A stretch of 64,000 nucleotides of DNA, from the NCBI RefSeq assembly GCF_050529585.1, contig NZ_CP172882.1:2294001-2358000 (forward strand), written 5' to 3'. Of this stretch, positions 1 through 7,069 are shown in pieces (within the stretch, counting starts at the first letter, position 1; each line of letters begins with the position of its first letter). The stretch comes from Enterococcus_D sp050529585 (lineage in GTDB: Bacteria; Bacillota; Bacilli; Lactobacillales; Enterococcaceae). A program made the position numbers and the translations under genes. Under the pieces are notes generated by a model that saw only the letters and a list, made by a program, of their open reading frames with translations, was not told the DNA's origin and did no database searches.

Positions 1-247
1 AACATTTGAATCTAGCTTCCGCAAACAGCTTAATGTCTTCTTCATAATGATGATAAAAATCTATGGCATCATGATTTGGATAATATAAATTTGGAAGAAC
101 CGAATCTGTAATTTCTCGCGGTTGTGTTACATTTCCTGAAGACATCACATCTGTTACACTTATCCCTTTTCCGTCAATATTCCAGGCACCTTCATACTGG
201 TTAGCAGCTACTGCCCCGCCCCATAAAAAATCTTTTTTTAACATCAT
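1..247 (-). CDS. 6-phospho-beta-glucosidase (GH1), 5' part only
   Basis: This is the N-terminal 82 residues of a family 1 glycosidase; the rest lies beyond the left edge of the window. The read-out begins MMLKKDFLWGGAVAANQYEG, and the FLWGGAVAANQYEGAW block is the typical first strand and sugar-binding Gln of GH1 6-phospho-beta-glucosidases, which split phosphorylated beta-glucosides imported by a PTS. A YPNHDAIDFYHHYEEDI stretch follows, also typical. Two adjacent ATGs are possible (247 or 244). The start lies 3 bases after the stop of the RpiR gene, so both are probably co-transcribed and the regulator probably controls beta-glucoside use. No PTS gene is visible in the window. Confidence 0.9.
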   Translation of the reverse strand, partial: MMLKKDFLWGGAVAANQYEGAWNIDGKGISVTDVMSSGNVTQPREITDSVLPNLYYPNHDAIDFYHHYEEDIKLFAEARFKC

Positions 248-250
248 TAA

Positions 251-1096
251 TCAATCCTTACTCTTTTCTTTTTCAACTAATTCTGTAATACTTTCAATTT
301 CATCATAATTTTGAAGTAACTTAACTGATGTCAATATATCGAAAACATATTGTAAACTTGCTAGATAAACAAAATTACTCAGTTCAATAGAGTTTTTGGT
401 TGTCATTATGACAATCGTCTCGTCACAGATTCGACTAATTTCACGATTACGGCTGTCACAAATTACTAGTAACTGATATTCATCACTCGCTAATTGTTTA
501 GCAATCTCATACATATGTCTATTTTTCCCTGTATGAGTCAGTATAATTCCTAATGATCTTTGCCTATTTCTTCTCTTTACAAATTTTGAATTCATGGGAT
601 TCAGTGCATTATAAGCACACGCATCAACGCCAATTTCTTGAAGATTTAATTGAAAAATCTTAGCCAGTTCAAAATTTAACCCTTCACCATAAATTTCAAT
701 ACGTCGAGCATTTCTGACTAAACGACGAATGTTTTGCAGTTGATCTTTTTCTATAAGATTTTTTGTATAACCAATCGAGCGTTTATGAATTGATTCAATT
801 TTTTTCAAAATCATCGACATATCATCTTCACGTTGTAAATTCTGAACATCTAAGTCGCCATCTAATTCTAAAATATTAGGTAATTCTGAGGCATACATCA
901 TTTTGAATTCTGAATAACCACTGACTCCTGCTTTTTTACAAAGTCTAAAAACAGTTGCAGGACTTGTGTAACTTACTTGTGCTAACTCTTTAATGTTCAT
1001 CTTTAATATATCTTTGGGGTGAGCTAGCAAATACTCTACCAAATGTTTCTCTTGCGGTGTCAAATTATCGATGTTTTGTATTTTGTCCAGTAACAC
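251..1096 (-). CDS. MurR/RpiR family transcriptional regulator
   Basis: 281 residues with the two-domain RpiR layout: an N-terminal helix-turn-helix (about residues 1-77, including TSPATVFRLCKKAGVSGYSE) and a C-terminal SIS sugar-phosphate-binding domain (about 120-260, including RIEIYGEGLN and GIILTHTGK). Such proteins sense phosphorylated sugars and control nearby sugar genes. The start is a GTG at 1096, supported by an AAGGAGAG ribosome binding site 7-8 bases upstream. The downstream neighbour, 3 bases away, is the 6-phospho-beta-glucosidase gene, so regulation of beta-glucoside catabolism is the likely role. The ligand cannot be told from the sequence. It is unclear whether the gene belongs to the chromosome flank or to cargo of the neighbouring mobile element. 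Confidence 0.88.
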   Translation of the reverse strand: MLLDKIQNIDNLTPQEKHLVEYLLAHPKDILKMNIKELAQVSYTSPATVFRLCKKAGVSGYSEFKMMYASELPNILELDGDLDVQNLQREDDMSMILKKIESIHKRSIGYTKNLIEKDQLQNIRRLVRNARRIEIYGEGLNFELAKIFQLNLQEIGVDACAYNALNPMNSKFVKRRNRQRSLGIILTHTGKNRHMYEIAKQLASDEYQLLVICDSRNREISRICDETIVIMTTKNSIELSNFVYLASLQYVFDILTSVKLLQNYDEIESITELVEKEKSKD

Positions 1097-1155
1097 TTTT
1101 CTCTCTCCTTCGGCCGAAATAGGGAAATACTACTGATCTGTTTCTATCTTAAAGC

Positions 1156-1183
1156 CTTATATATCGAAGAACAATAGATACAA
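1156..1183 (-). promoter_or_regulatory. Candidate sigma-A promoter of the rpiR-bgl operon
   Basis: On the minus strand TTGTAT (1183-1178) is followed after 16 bases by TATAAG (1161-1156), about 60 bases before the GTG start of the RpiR gene. The region between this and 1530 is AT-rich with no convincing gene. Confidence 0.4.
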
Positions 1184-1529
1184 AGTAATTAGAAAACCGT
1201 TTTCATAAATAACTTCAGTTTTCTTCTTAATTGAAAAAAAATTTCAAACTTTGGATTTTTATCAATATTCACTCTTCTATCCCTGCAACTATATTGCATT
1301 TTAAACATACATCTCTAACTTCTAACGATAATATTCTGTATATTTTAAATTTGAAATTATATCAAAATATGACTATCAATCGTCAAAAATTGTCATATTG
1401 TCGCCTAGACTTATTATCAATAGAAAAAAGTCGCGTAAGAGTAATCATGTTGTCTTTTAGTCGTAAGGGTTAAATTGTATATTAAATAGTGAAGAATCTA
1501 TATCCATGTAAAAGATTAAAATAATTGAG
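1184..1529. other. AT-rich gene-free stretch, possible left end of the mobile element
   Basis: No convincing gene is present. An 80-codon open frame on the plus strand at 1231-1473 has no ribosome binding site and no recognisable domain. The stretch holds several short words containing TTGTC and AGTCG (for example around 1385-1470), reminiscent of words in the stretch at 14400-14600 on the other side of the element. One 11-base word, GAAAAAAGTCG, is shared exactly. This may mark integrase arm sites, but that is only inference. Confidence 0.3.
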
Positions 1530-3017
1530 TTAGCATAAATAGAGTGCTTTTACAAAGTTAAATAAAAGATCACGTATAATCTTATACGTACCACTCTGTG
1601 ACTCATTTTCACCTAATTTAAATCCTTTGAAACCAAATTTTTTTAAAATGCCATTAATCGCCTTTATCGTAGGAGTAATAGAAGTTAAATTTTTTTCGAG
1701 TTCAGTTACAGTTTCGCAGAGTTGCCGTTCCTCAGTCTCGCAACTAAATATACTTTTCTCAATTCCCTCTATCCCCTTCTCCATACCATTTTTTAATGTA
1801 GAAAACTGAGATATTAAACTTTCTGCTTGCTTTACAATATAACCCCATAATTTCTGCTTAAACTTACTTTGTTCATCTCTCTGATTAACACTAATCTGAT
1901 TATTTTTTTCTATTTTACTATTCAGTTCAGTTATTATCACATTTATATTTTGACAAATATCACTAACTGAAACAAGTTCAATAGAATGGGATGGTAACTC
2001 CTGCTTCTTAGCCAAATGCTCATAATTTAAATTTGTAATAGCTTCAAATTGGACCATGGCATTCTTTAAATCAGAGATATCCAAAAAAGGAATATCAGTA
2101 TCAACAATATCTATTATTTTTTTTAATACATCTTCAAAAAATGTCGTGTACTTCGATATAAAATCTACTAGCTCTCCAACCTCCCTCTCGAAAACTACAT
2201 CAAAGTATTCACCTATTTCTCTCTCAAAATTTTTGGGTAATGCTTGATGACAAAACGGACATTTTGAATCACTTTTGGAAAGATATGACAAACCAGATCT
2301 TACCCAATCACTATTTTGTAGGTATTCTATAAATTGCCCTATAGGCGCATTAGCACTACCCATAATTTTTTTATTAAGTAATGTATTATCCTGTAGATTA
2401 TCGATTGTTTGTATATCAAGCAACTCAAATAATTTGTATGTTGTGTTTTCAGAAGAGAATGTTAAATCATAGCTTTCAAGTAATTCTTCATACGGAGCTA
2501 TATGATCTGTACTTTTTTGACTTTCTTCTAATAGTCTCGATAGAAAAATCTCCTTGCTTTTTCTAACACCCGTTAGCGCTTTTGGGAATGCAGGCCCTAA
2601 ATCTTGCTGAATTTTCCAACATTCCTCTTTTAGAGACTCTCTACCCGTAAGAATATTATTTTCGAGCTCTTCTGTTTTTAATCTTTTTCTGTTAATATCT
2701 TGTCTCTTCTTTTCAATCTGCAAATTGAGCTCTTGAACTTGACTTTGAACTGATACAGAATCTTCACCCAACGAAAAAATACCTTTAACTTGTGAAGCAA
2801 AATTTGACTCTACAAATTTTTTGTTGTAGACGAGTATCTGATCCGTATCATTTACAATCTCGCAATGTTCACTATTAATATACCCGCCCAACAAATTTGA
2901 AATCGTCGTTTTACCACATCCATTGCTTCCAAATAAAAAGTTTATTTTCCTAGGTTCAAAATCGACAGGACTTCTGTAAGTTGCAATATTATGAATTCTA
3001 ACCTTGTTAATTGTCAT
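1530..3017 (-). pseudogene. Truncated AAA ATPase with zinc hook (RloC-like / AAA_13), 3' end lost
   Basis: The readable protein is 495 residues. It begins with an ABC-type ATPase head (Walker A FLFGSNGCGKTTIS near residue 30), continues through long coiled-coil segments, and has a CPFC zinc-hook motif near residue 250, as in RloC and Rad50-like proteins. Such AAA_13/RloC proteins have a second head half with the ABC signature (LSEGE) and Walker B near the C-terminus, and RloC adds an anticodon nuclease. Here the homology-like sequence stops at about YKIIRD, a few codons before where the signature should come, and runs through an unrelated LLFNFVKALYLC tail to a stop. The second head half is not found in any frame further left. 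The start ATG has an AGGGGAA site upstream. I infer a broken defence gene, probably inactive. It sits where Tn916 would carry orf17. Confidence 0.72.
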
Positions 3018-3089
3018 GACTATTCCCCTAACATTGAAAATACCTTCACAATATTATCTCCCTTACAGTAATGAAAAACAAGGATTCTT

Positions 3090-3593
3090 TTAAACAGAAT
3101 ATTCAAAAACCCCTCGACTAGTAACCAAATAATTCCCTCCAATCTCCAAATCTCGACCACATGCATCAAAATCAATGTATGTCTTTAAATGTTCCGGCAC
3201 TTCGCCAAAGTCACCCGATTCGGTAATTAGATAATACGCCACATCACTCATATCATTACAATCCGGATAACAAATAATATCATCCACATGCTCTACCATT
3301 TCCTCGAATAAGTTGAAGAATGCATGTTGAATCTCTGAGGCGACTTCGCCAATCGGGGTTCCTTCTAGTTCTTCTGTCAAACCACACAACCGATTAATCT
3401 CTTCAATTGGCGTATATTCATCAATCTCAAAGGGCAATTCATAATCGTGAATCGCGTACTCTTCATACTCCTCATTTAGCCCAATCCGTTCTTTCACTTC
3501 ATCAAAATCGACAGGTGGGGCAAACCACGCTCCCACCAACTCACCTTCATTGTATTTTCCAAGGTTCGCAATATAAACACGCATCTGTTCCAT
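3090..3593 (-). CDS. ardA: Antirestriction protein ArdA (Tn916 Orf18-like)
   Basis: 167 residues, acidic, starting MEQMRVYIANLGKYNEGELV; length and sequence fit ArdA of Tn916 (Orf18). ArdA proteins are DNA mimics that inhibit type I restriction enzymes, protecting incoming single-stranded element DNA after transfer. The abundant Asp/Glu (for example VEHVDDIICYPDCNDMSD) fits the DNA-mimic fold. I chose the ATG at 3593 rather than a longer frame from 3620, because a GGGGGGAG ribosome binding site lies about 6 bases before it and the longer start would overlap the preceding gene. It lies 14 bases after the Orf19-like gene and is the last intact element gene before the truncated AAA gene. Confidence 0.92.
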   Translation of the reverse strand: MEQMRVYIANLGKYNEGELVGAWFAPPVDFDEVKERIGLNEEYEEYAIHDYELPFEIDEYTPIEEINRLCGLTEELEGTPIGEVASEIQHAFFNLFEEMVEHVDDIICYPDCNDMSDVAYYLITESGDFGEVPEHLKTYIDFDACGRDLEIGGNYLVTSRGVFEYSV

Positions 3594-3606
3594 ATTGTCT
3601 CCCCCC

Positions 3607-3828
3607 TTAGGCCCCGACAATTCGGTTAAACAAATTGAGTAAGACGTCTTTCACACCAGAAGCATTAAAAACCAGCCCCACTGCAATTAAGGCAATCACC
3701 AAAAAGCCAATCAATTTGGAAAACTCACGCTTAAATCCTAAAAATAACCCAATGACCACAATCGCCAGTAAGACTAAGGATTGGGCATTGGTTAAAAACC
3801 ATTGATACAAATTTTGTCCGAAATTCAT
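3607..3828 (-). CDS. Small membrane protein, Tn916 Orf19-like
   Basis: 73 residues beginning MNFGQNLYQWFLTNAQSLVL, with two hydrophobic segments (about residues 15-32 and 39-55) separated by a GFKREFSK basic loop. It corresponds to the small conserved membrane protein between mobT and ardA in Tn916-family elements. Its role is not firmly known; a part in the transfer channel is an inference from its position. I chose the ATG at 3828 (an AAAGGAAAG site lies within the end of the DUF3789 gene) instead of the longer frame to 3879. Confidence 0.82.
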   Translation of the reverse strand: MNFGQNLYQWFLTNAQSLVLLAIVVIGLFLGFKREFSKLIGFLVIALIAVGLVFNASGVKDVLLNLFNRIVGA

Positions 3829-3832
3829 CTCG

Positions 3833-3955
3833 TCACTTTCCTTTCTTTTCCATTGCTCGGTCCGCTGCTGCACTTGCATGCATCAAGCACATCACGGTCA
3901 CACCAAGCATACTGCCACCAAATACCAATAAAATATCTTTTACAATTCCCATCAT
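3833..3955 (-). CDS. DUF3789-type small membrane peptide
   Basis: A 40-residue peptide reading MMGIVKDILLVFGGSMLGVT and ending in a basic tail (MEKKGK). The hydrophobic centre with LVFGG and VTVMCLMHA is typical of the DUF3789 peptides seen between the relaxase and Orf19 genes in Tn916-like elements. An AAAGGGGAATC site precedes two adjacent ATGs (3955 and 3952). Its stop lies 5 bases before the Orf19-like start, so the genes are translated as one operon. Function unknown. Confidence 0.75.
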   Translation of the reverse strand: MMGIVKDILLVFGGSMLGVTVMCLMHASAAADRAMEKKGK

Positions 3956-3966
3956 GATTCCCCTTT

Positions 3967-5148
3967 TCATACAATCAAGTTTTCAATTGCTGTACTCTGC
4001 TGTTCTAAAATCTTTTTATGCCGTTCTGATAATTCGGCGTTTAATACCATGTCACTAATAAACGTGGTTCCTCTAATACGATCCAACTCAATTGTCATTT
4101 TTAGCGTTGGGGCAACTTGCCTTCCTAACCAGTTGTAAGTTCGTTCAATTGTGTAAGGCTTTGGCTCTGAGGTCAATTGAATTTCCTTGCGATTCCGCCC
4201 AACAAAACGCCCCCATTTTTCATTCAAGGGCCAATTGGTTCTTCTTTTCCCCTGTACCTTATCTGCAATCCGCATATAACGAGTAATGATAGAAAACGTG
4301 GTACTTTCAATGCTTCGCCCTTTTAACAAATCGACAATTGTGTGATAAGCACGTTCGTTTTTTAAGCGAATTTCGAAGCGATTTTTTGTTTCCGTCTGGT
4401 CTAAAGGTATTCCAAGTTTGATATATTGTTCATAGTCTTTTTCATAGAGACAGAAATAAACCTCACTTTTGAGACTGCCAATATACAAGGTATTGCCCAT
4501 ACCATCCTTTTCATCAGACTTCATCAACTCACCTGAACGATAACTCTTGAAAGTTCGGAATAGAGAGATGCATTCTTGATTTTGACACTTTCTGGTCAAC
4601 TCAGGAATATCCAATAATCCGACTCGATCATTGATTGCCAAATCCAAGCGTTTCATCACGCCACCGACTTTTAGACAATCCTCGAAAAAGTCGTACCAAC
4701 TTCTCTTTTGTGCAAATAAGAATGTTTCAAATTGGCGGCACCCACGCCCTTTCATTTCGATGAGTACTCCTTTGTCTTCTTGCTGAGAAACCATCACTAC
4801 AATATCTCCCATAACGAATTGTTCTTGGTAAGAATAAAAGGCATAATCCTCATGAAGCATATAGTCAAAATTCAAATGTAAAACCTCTTGAATAATTTTC
4901 CGGGCTTTTGTAGTTGGGAAACGGATGCGCACATAATCAAAAAGCATCGTTAAAGGCAAATCAGGGTTGAATGTTTCTAGCTGTTGAAAAATCTTTCGCA
5001 TGACCCTTTTAGCAGGAACCTTCTTTCCTGACTCAATTTTATTGAGATACTCTCGCGATAAATCACAAGCGATTGCCAACTTGTTTTGAGTGACCTTATA
5101 CTCCTTCCTTTTTTCCTTCAATAATTCTTTTGTAAAGCTTCTTCTCAT
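3967..5148 (-). CDS. mobT: MobT/Orf20-type relaxase with N-terminal XRE helix-turn-helix
   Basis: A relaxase of the Rep_trans/MobT family, as in Tn916 (Orf20) and ICEBs1 (NicK). It would nick oriT and start rolling-circle transfer and replication. Reading from the chosen ATG at 5148 it has about 393 residues: an XRE-type helix-turn-helix near residues 10-60 (VTQNKLAIACDLSREYLNKI), then the catalytic region with DYVRIRFPTT, GVMKRLDLAINDRVG and YRSGELMKS, all close to Tn916 Orf20. I prefer this start because GGTGGTGA lies 7 bases upstream; a TTG at 5208 would extend it but runs through a perfect inverted repeat. Its substrate, a Tn916-type oriT, lies just upstream at 5276-5299. The gene looks intact. 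Confidence 0.92.
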   Translation of the reverse strand: MRRSFTKELLKEKRKEYKVTQNKLAIACDLSREYLNKIESGKKVPAKRVMRKIFQQLETFNPDLPLTMLFDYVRIRFPTTKARKIIQEVLHLNFDYMLHEDYAFYSYQEQFVMGDIVVMVSQQEDKGVLIEMKGRGCRQFETFLFAQKRSWYDFFEDCLKVGGVMKRLDLAINDRVGLLDIPELTRKCQNQECISLFRTFKSYRSGELMKSDEKDGMGNTLYIGSLKSEVYFCLYEKDYEQYIKLGIPLDQTETKNRFEIRLKNERAYHTIVDLLKGRSIESTTFSIITRYMRIADKVQGKRRTNWPLNEKWGRFVGRNRKEIQLTSEPKPYTIERTYNWLGRQVAPTLKMTIELDRIRGTTFISDMVLNAELSERHKKILEQQSTAIENLIV

Positions 5149-5170
5149 TGATGATTCACCACCAAATTTC

Positions 5171-5204
5171 AAAATGTGAACTAGCCAATTCGAGTTCACA
5201 TTTT
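5171..5204. promoter_or_regulatory. Perfect 12-bp inverted repeat upstream of mobT
   Basis: AAAATGTGAACT (5171-5182) and its exact reverse complement AGTTCACATTTT (5193-5204) flank a 10-base loop. It lies between oriT and the mobT start. It could be an operator for the relaxase's own helix-turn-helix domain or an RNA hairpin controlling mobT translation. Function is inferred from position only. Confidence 0.6.
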
Positions 5205-5275
5205 CCAAAATTGCGTATTATCCTTGCTACAACACCGATTCTTAATCGTTGCTTGCTTATTTTTTGTGTTTTTGT

Positions 5276-5299
5276 ACCCCCCTGTTAGATACGGGGGGT
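5276..5299. other. oriT core, Tn916/ICEBs1 type
   Basis: Seven-base arms ACCCCCC and GGGGGGT flank a 10-base loop, TGTTAGATAC on the plus strand. On the minus strand the loop reads GTATCTAACA, which is what I recall for the Tn916 oriT; ICEBs1 has the same arms with a related loop. It sits directly upstream of the mobT relaxase gene, as in these elements. This is the expected nick site for MobT. Confidence 0.85.
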
Positions 5300-5306
5300 G
5301 AGACAT

Positions 5307-5330
5307 CATGGCCGGCTGACGCCGACCATG
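5307..5330. other. Stem-loop beside oriT, possible single-strand origin
   Basis: CATGGCCGGC and GCCGACCATG pair with one mismatch around a TGAC loop, in a GC-rich 100-base stretch (5300-5400) unlike its AT-rich surroundings. More small hairpins follow near 5345-5385. Tn916 and ICEBs1 carry single-strand origins near oriT; assignment here is inference. Confidence 0.4.
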
Positions 5331-5405
5331 AACAGGCACAGCACCACGGAGGATTTCTGCTTCGCAAATCCCCGCGGGCAGCGCCTATCAGTTGGGATTT
5401 AGCTG

Positions 5406-5696
5406 CTACTCATCAGTAATCCCATCTGCTTCCAACTCTGCTTTCATTTCCAACAAGTATTGCTGAATCTCCGGCTCTTTCGCAAGATCGGCAATCCGTT
5501 CAAATGCTGCAATCACTTGATTCACTTCAATTCGCGCATCCGTCTCCTCATCCATTACATACGGATTATCAGGGACTTTCACCCCATTTTTACGAATATC
5601 AAAATTGAGCCGGCGTAATTCTTCTTCCAGTTCTGGATCTGACTGAATTTTGCCAATCACCCAATAAATTTCCCCAATTAATTCATCATAAATCAT
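5406..5696 (-). CDS. Hypothetical acidic protein downstream of dcm
   Basis: 96 residues, mostly helical and acidic, with no motif that I recognise (LEEELRRLNFDIRKNG, QVIAAFERIADLAKE). The start ATG at 5696 overlaps the last 11 bases of the methyltransferase gene and has an ideal AAAGGAGGTGG ribosome binding site, so it is translationally coupled to it. Its job may be linked to the methyltransferase or to transfer, but nothing in the sequence proves this. Confidence 0.7.
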   Translation of the reverse strand: MIYDELIGEIYWVIGKIQSDPELEEELRRLNFDIRKNGVKVPDNPYVMDEETDARIEVNQVIAAFERIADLAKEPEIQQYLLEMKAELEADGITDE

Positions 5697-6828
5697 GCAT
5701 TTCCACCTCCTTTAATCTTCTCGCAATATCAAAAATGACCGGCACTGTCACAGAGTTTCCGGCCTGTTTGTACAACTGACTATCTGAATTGACTTGAGCC
5801 GCCCGATCAAAGGCCCAATCAGGAAAGCCTTGTAGCCGCCAGCACTCTCTTGGCGTGAGCTTCCGAATCTGATACTGATTCGTGACGACTGCTTGTTGGT
5901 CTCCTGTTAATAAGGTATGCACACTTTGTTTCCCAAGACGACCTCGACGACTAGTGGAACGAGGAAAAGCCAGGTTCACACTATCCCCTGGCTTCACTTC
6001 TTGGTATTCAGTTTCATTTTTCCGAATCATAATTTTTGTCCCTCCTTGTTTCGTTGATAAGGTGGGAGCCGTTCCAGTTACCTCATACACCCGATTGCCT
6101 TGTTCAAAATTCCCCGGTAATATACTCGCTACAGAAATCCCCTCATTTGCGGGCAATGCGATTTTGATTCCTTCATCGCCTGTTAAGGTTGGTGCCACGC
6201 CATCTGGACCATAGACTTGTCCACCCATCCCACGATTGGAAGGATTGATATTTAACACGTTTCTGATGTTTTGATCAGATGTTGCAGACGATCCAATGAT
6301 AGGAAATACTTGTTCGGTACATGCGTCTCGAGAATGTCCGATAAGGAATACCCGCTCGCTGCTTTGGGGAACATAGGCCTTTGAGTTAAGCACTTGCCAT
6401 TCCACATCATACCCCAATCCATCCAGCGTTCGGAGGATCGTCTCGAACGTAGCCCCTCCTTCGTGATTGAGCAATCCCCGGACGTTCTCAAGGAATAAAA
6501 ACTTAGGTCGGAGAAGAGCGGCGAACCGAGCGATTTCAAAGAATAAAGTACCTCGAGTATCGGAAAATCCTTGCCGCTTTCCCGCAATTGAAAAAGCTTG
6601 GCACGGAAATCCGCCGCAAAGGATGTCCACTGGTCCGAGTGATCGAACAAACTCGTCTGATACACTTGTAATGTCATGCATTTCCACCTCCTTCCTTGTA
6701 TCATGGATTGCCTTATAACTCCGCCGGGCAAATTCATCAATCTCACAAAAGCCGACACACTGATGGCCTGCTTGTTCCATCCCTAAGCGAAAACCACCAA
6801 TCCCAGCGAATAAATCTAAACATTTCAT
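5686..6828 (-). CDS. DNA (cytosine-5-)-methyltransferase
   Basis: 380 residues with the ordered C5-methyltransferase motifs: motif I DLFAGIGGFRLG near the N-terminus (AdoMet binding), motif IV GGFPCQAFS with catalytic Cys76, motif VI LENVRG (Glu114), motif VIII QSSERVFLIG, and motif X QAGNSV near the C-terminus. The target-recognition region lies between VIII and IX. No restriction endonuclease gene is next to it, so it is probably an orphan methylase that protects the element from host restriction, complementing ArdA. The ATG at 6828 follows AGGTGA. A 20-base stretch encoding KEVEMHD occurs twice in the gene (6674-6693 and 5693-5712), in frame. The recognition sequence cannot be read from the protein. 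Confidence 0.93.
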   Translation of the reverse strand: MKCLDLFAGIGGFRLGMEQAGHQCVGFCEIDEFARRSYKAIHDTRKEVEMHDITSVSDEFVRSLGPVDILCGGFPCQAFSIAGKRQGFSDTRGTLFFEIARFAALLRPKFLFLENVRGLLNHEGGATFETILRTLDGLGYDVEWQVLNSKAYVPQSSERVFLIGHSRDACTEQVFPIIGSSATSDQNIRNVLNINPSNRGMGGQVYGPDGVAPTLTGDEGIKIALPANEGISVASILPGNFEQGNRVYEVTGTAPTLSTKQGGTKIMIRKNETEYQEVKPGDSVNLAFPRSTSRRGRLGKQSVHTLLTGDQQAVVTNQYQIRKLTPRECWRLQGFPDWAFDRAAQVNSDSQLYKQAGNSVTVPVIFDIARRLKEVEMHDL

Positions 6829-6851
6829 AAATCACCTCATTCATTGCATAG

Positions 6852-6881
6852 AAAAAAGCCAAGAACATTTTTGTTCTTGGC
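6852..6881 (-). terminator. Terminator after the zeta operon
   Basis: On the minus strand GCCAAGAACA pairs with TGTTCTTGGC, followed by a run of T (TTTTTT). It closes the zeta/antitoxin unit and separates it from dcm. Confidence 0.8.
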
Positions 6882-6904
6882 TCGCACGTTATTAAATTGT
6901 CTTA

Positions 6905-7069
6905 CTATTTTTTATCCAGTCCAACTAATTTTCGTTGTTTTTCGTTAGCTTGATCGGCAACATACTTAATCACCGTTTTAAATTCTTTTGCAGTTGCATT
7001 TTCCGATAAATCCGCAATACTCTTATTGTATTTTTTTACAATTTTTGTTACTTGTTCTTTCTCAGTCAT
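6905..7069 (-). CDS. 54-residue partner of the zeta-type toxin, putative antitoxin
   Basis: A 54-residue, Lys-rich helical protein reading MTEKEQVTKIVKKYNKSIAD and ending GLDKK. Its ATG overlaps the stop of the zeta-like gene by eight bases, implying translational coupling. I chose the ATG at 7069 rather than the open frame from 7123. The classical order is epsilon antitoxin before zeta toxin; here the small gene comes after the toxin and does not obviously look like epsilon. Antitoxin function is an inference from position. Confidence 0.6.
   Translation of the reverse strand: MTEKEQVTKIVKKYNKSIADLSENATAKEFKTVIKYVADQANEKQRKLVGLDKK

Noticed and set aside
1231..1473. An 80-codon plus-strand frame in the AT-rich left stretch
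   Set aside because: No ribosome binding site, odd composition and no motif; likely chance in a possible element end.
6252..6758. A 168-codon open frame on the minus strand inside dcm, with an excellent internal SD before one of its ATGs
   Set aside because: It lies wholly inside the methyltransferase gene in another frame and has no recognisable domain. The SD is explained by the KEVEMHD-coding repeat; I keep only the repeat as a finding.
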